Source of the DNA: Parvibaculum sp.
GTDB lineage: Bacteria > Pseudomonadota > Alphaproteobacteria > Parvibaculales > Parvibaculaceae
Direction of reading: 5' to 3'
Assembly (NCBI GenBank): GCA_030645235.1
Contig: JAUSMV010000008.1
Coordinates: forward strand, 248,001-312,000
Length of the DNA: 64,000 nucleotides
Of the stretch, positions 62,413 through 64,000 are shown piece by piece. A model generated the notes under the pieces. It did not search any database and was not told the origin of the DNA. It saw only the letters and a list, made by a program, of their open reading frames with translations. Both the position numbers and the translations under genes were made by a program. Numbering within the stretch: the first letter of the stretch is position 1; each line of letters opens with the position of its first letter.

Positions 62413-63645
62413 TCAGATATTCGGAATTAAGTAATTCACAATATCGGCGGGTGCCGCATCTGCGCCCAAAGGCATCGCCGCCATATTTGCCATCAGCAAT
62501 GCGGTTGCATCACTTGCCGCACAGGCATTGATCGCACCGACAACGAGCAGCAAATCCACATTAAACCGTTTGTTGAATATCGCGTGAAGCGCGACCGCAT
62601 CCTCATGGCCAAACCCGCCACGCGGCAAACGCACCACCACAACATGACGCGCACGCGACGCCCGTTCCAAAATTCCCGTCGCCTCACTGATCGTGGCGAC
62701 CTGTCGGGCAGGCCAATCCAGCAATCCCAAAAGCGTTGCCGTCGCCGCCCCCCATTGCACCAGCGGATCGACAATCACAACCTGCGGCGCGGATTCTTCG
62801 CTGTCGCTTGAGTTCAGAGTGTCCGGTACACGATCATTGACCGGCAGATAAGCGGTAAAGCAGGTCTCTTCCTGACGCGCGACACCGAGCGCCCCGCCGC
62901 GCCGCTCCACAATCGCCACTGCGAATGTGAGACCCAGACCCAAAGCTGTCTTGCGCCTGGAGCGCGTCACAAAAGGCTGAAAAGCCGACGCCGCATTCGC
63001 CTTCAGGGCTTCAATAAAGCCGCACCCATTGTCATAAACACGCAGCGCAATTGCGTTGCCCGCAGGCATCGTGCCGCGCATGAATGTCTGCGTATGAATT
63101 TCAGCCGCCATCTCGTCGGCACTTACCTCTTCCAGCGCCACACGAATATGCGCATGTGCACCATCCGATATGTCAGCAGCATCGCAGGCATTGCGCAAAA
63201 GAATAAAAAGCAGAATGGAAAATTCGCCCTGCGTCAGCGCGAGCGCCTTGCTCGATGTGATAGGTGTCAGCGAAAACGAAATCCGCGTGCCGATCAAATG
63301 CGTCGCAAGCCGCGTCACAGTTTCGCGCGCCGTTTCCATATCAAGCACAGGCGCATCATGATGATATGAACCGGGCAGCAGCGCCTGATTGACCACCACC
63401 TGCAACAGACGACCGGCCGCGGCAATGCGCCCGGCAATCGCATTCACCTGTTCGGCATCGTCAGCAACCGCAGGCAACACTTCCGACAGGCCCAAAATCG
63501 CACCGATATAATTATTGGCGTCATGAGCCAACCGCTCGGCATAAGCGACGACGGCATCAAAAGCCACGTCTTCACCGGATCGTGCGGACTCTTTCGTCTG
63601 TGTACTGTCGTTCGTCGTCAAATCATTCGTCATATCGCGGCTCAT
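62413..63645 (-). CDS. Histidine kinase with degenerate receiver-like C-terminus
   Basis: 410 residues. A HisKA-like helix carries the H-D-x-N-N phospho-acceptor motif at H41 (AERLAHDANNYIGAILGLSE). The HATPase domain has N box LRNACDAAD, G1 DNGCGFI and G2 GLGLTFAVAIVERRGG. After residue about 285 a region like a receiver (VVIVDPLVQWGAATATLLGL) lacks the phospho-acceptor Asp (RLPRGG). No membrane segment. The end converges with the LuxR-type regulator and may signal to it. Start at ATG 63645, with a second ATG four codons later. Confidence 0.85.
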   Translation of the reverse strand: MSRDMTNDLTTNDSTQTKESARSGEDVAFDAVVAYAERLAHDANNYIGAILGLSEVLPAVADDAEQVNAIAGRIAAAGRLLQVVVNQALLPGSYHHDAPVLDMETARETVTRLATHLIGTRISFSLTPITSSKALALTQGEFSILLFILLRNACDAADISDGAHAHIRVALEEVSADEMAAEIHTQTFMRGTMPAGNAIALRVYDNGCGFIEALKANAASAFQPFVTRSRRKTALGLGLTFAVAIVERRGGALGVARQEETCFTAYLPVNDRVPDTLNSSDSEESAPQVVIVDPLVQWGAATATLLGLLDWPARQVATISEATGILERASRARHVVVVRLPRGGFGHEDAVALHAIFNKRFNVDLLLVVGAINACAASDATALLMANMAAMPLGADAAPADIVNYLIPNI

Positions 63646-63709
63646 CCTTCAGGGCAACCAAAGCCCATTTACGCTTGAAGCCACCTTACAACAGTAACGC
63701 TCGCAAAAA

Positions 63710-64000
63710 TCAGGCGCGCCAGCCCGCAATAATCGAGGAGATTTTTTCCGACAGGGGCATGACCTTTTGCTTGAATGCAAAGTCAGCATAGTCCCAGCGC
63801 GGTGTCGGCTTCAACGCCATGATATGCTGAAGCTGCATATCGGCATTGCTGAGCAAATATCCGGCTTTGTCGAGACGGGCCTGATCGTCCGGACCCACCT
63901 GATTGCGCATCGCGGCGAGTGTCGGCAGGCTGGAACGGAAGGAGGCATACTCGGCCATCAGTTGCGTCGGTGCCGCCTTGGCGCTGGAAGGCAAATACAC
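63710..64000 (-). CDS. C-terminal fragment of an unidentified protein (window edge)
   Basis: The frame is open from the right edge to a stop at 63710; 96 residues are visible. The first visible codon is GTG, so it may be a start or an internal codon. It is helical, with MAEYASFRSSLPTLAAMRNQ and a conserved-looking YADFAFKQKVMPLSEKISSI end. No family is recognised. It lies 64 bp before the histidine kinase start on the same strand. Confidence 0.5.
   Translation of the reverse strand: MYLPSSAKAAPTQLMAEYASFRSSLPTLAAMRNQVGPDDQARLDKAGYLLSNADMQLQHIMALKPTPRWDYADFAFKQKVMPLSEKISSIIAGWRA

Overview
The window reads as a chromosomal segment of an alphaproteobacterium, most likely in or near the Hyphomicrobiales (Rhizobiales). 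The right third keeps an order familiar from that group: rplU-rpmA-GNAT-obgE-proB-proA-nadD-rsfS-rlmH-gpmI-envC-ctpA-polysaccharide deacetylase-rppH. A phosphatidylcholine synthase, a CheA with a C-terminal receiver domain and the four-gene Anbu cluster fit the same assignment. Species cannot be named from the sequence alone.

Layout. 1-569: truncated livH. 726-7658: a complete leftward chemotaxis operon cheA-cheW-cheY-cheZ-cheB-cheR ending at a strong terminator. 7780-11697: a PAS/GAF protein behind an unusual TATA-rich repeat region, then a histidine kinase translationally coupled to a HerA-type ATPase. 11842-19291: gabT, a pair of acyl-CoA dehydrogenases, a membrane-anchored glutamate-synthase-like FMN protein and an acyl-CoA ligase. 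19431-33714: a guanidine utilisation region. 33748-37776: Anbu proteasome-like cluster. 37944-42693: PAS histidine kinase and a 1110-residue protein that appears to join four glycosyltransferase modules. 42833-46490: a second acyl-CoA dehydrogenase pair and a thiolase under a perfect 26-bp palindrome. 46592-61582: tRNA-Ser(CGA), pcs and the conserved housekeeping/cell-envelope block. 61745-64000: a LuxR-type response regulator facing a histidine kinase, and a fragment at the edge.

Most informative system. The genes at 19431-29146 would usually be labelled urea uptake and urea amidolyase, but the leader at 29233-29341 contains the conserved blocks of a guanidine-I (ykkC) riboswitch, and just upstream lies a near-consensus sigma-54 promoter (29361-29376). 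The operon is therefore best read as guanidine import (ABC transporter), guanidine carboxylase, carboxyguanidine deiminase (two DUF1989 proteins) and allophanate hydrolase, probably under combined nitrogen and guanidine control. Upstream, a LysR regulator, an unknown protein, a 2-oxoglutarate/Fe(II) oxygenase and a second paralogous binding protein form a companion unit bracketed by two copies of a 21-bp element.

Other highlights. The gpmI-position gene (55453-57051) is full length but has lost nearly every catalytic and metal-binding residue, so it looks like a pseudoenzyme embedded in the envC-ctpA envelope operon. rsfS carries a long Lys/Ala/Pro-rich N-terminal extension whose reading frame has no ATG start. 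No CRISPR array, insertion sequence, prophage or rRNA was seen.
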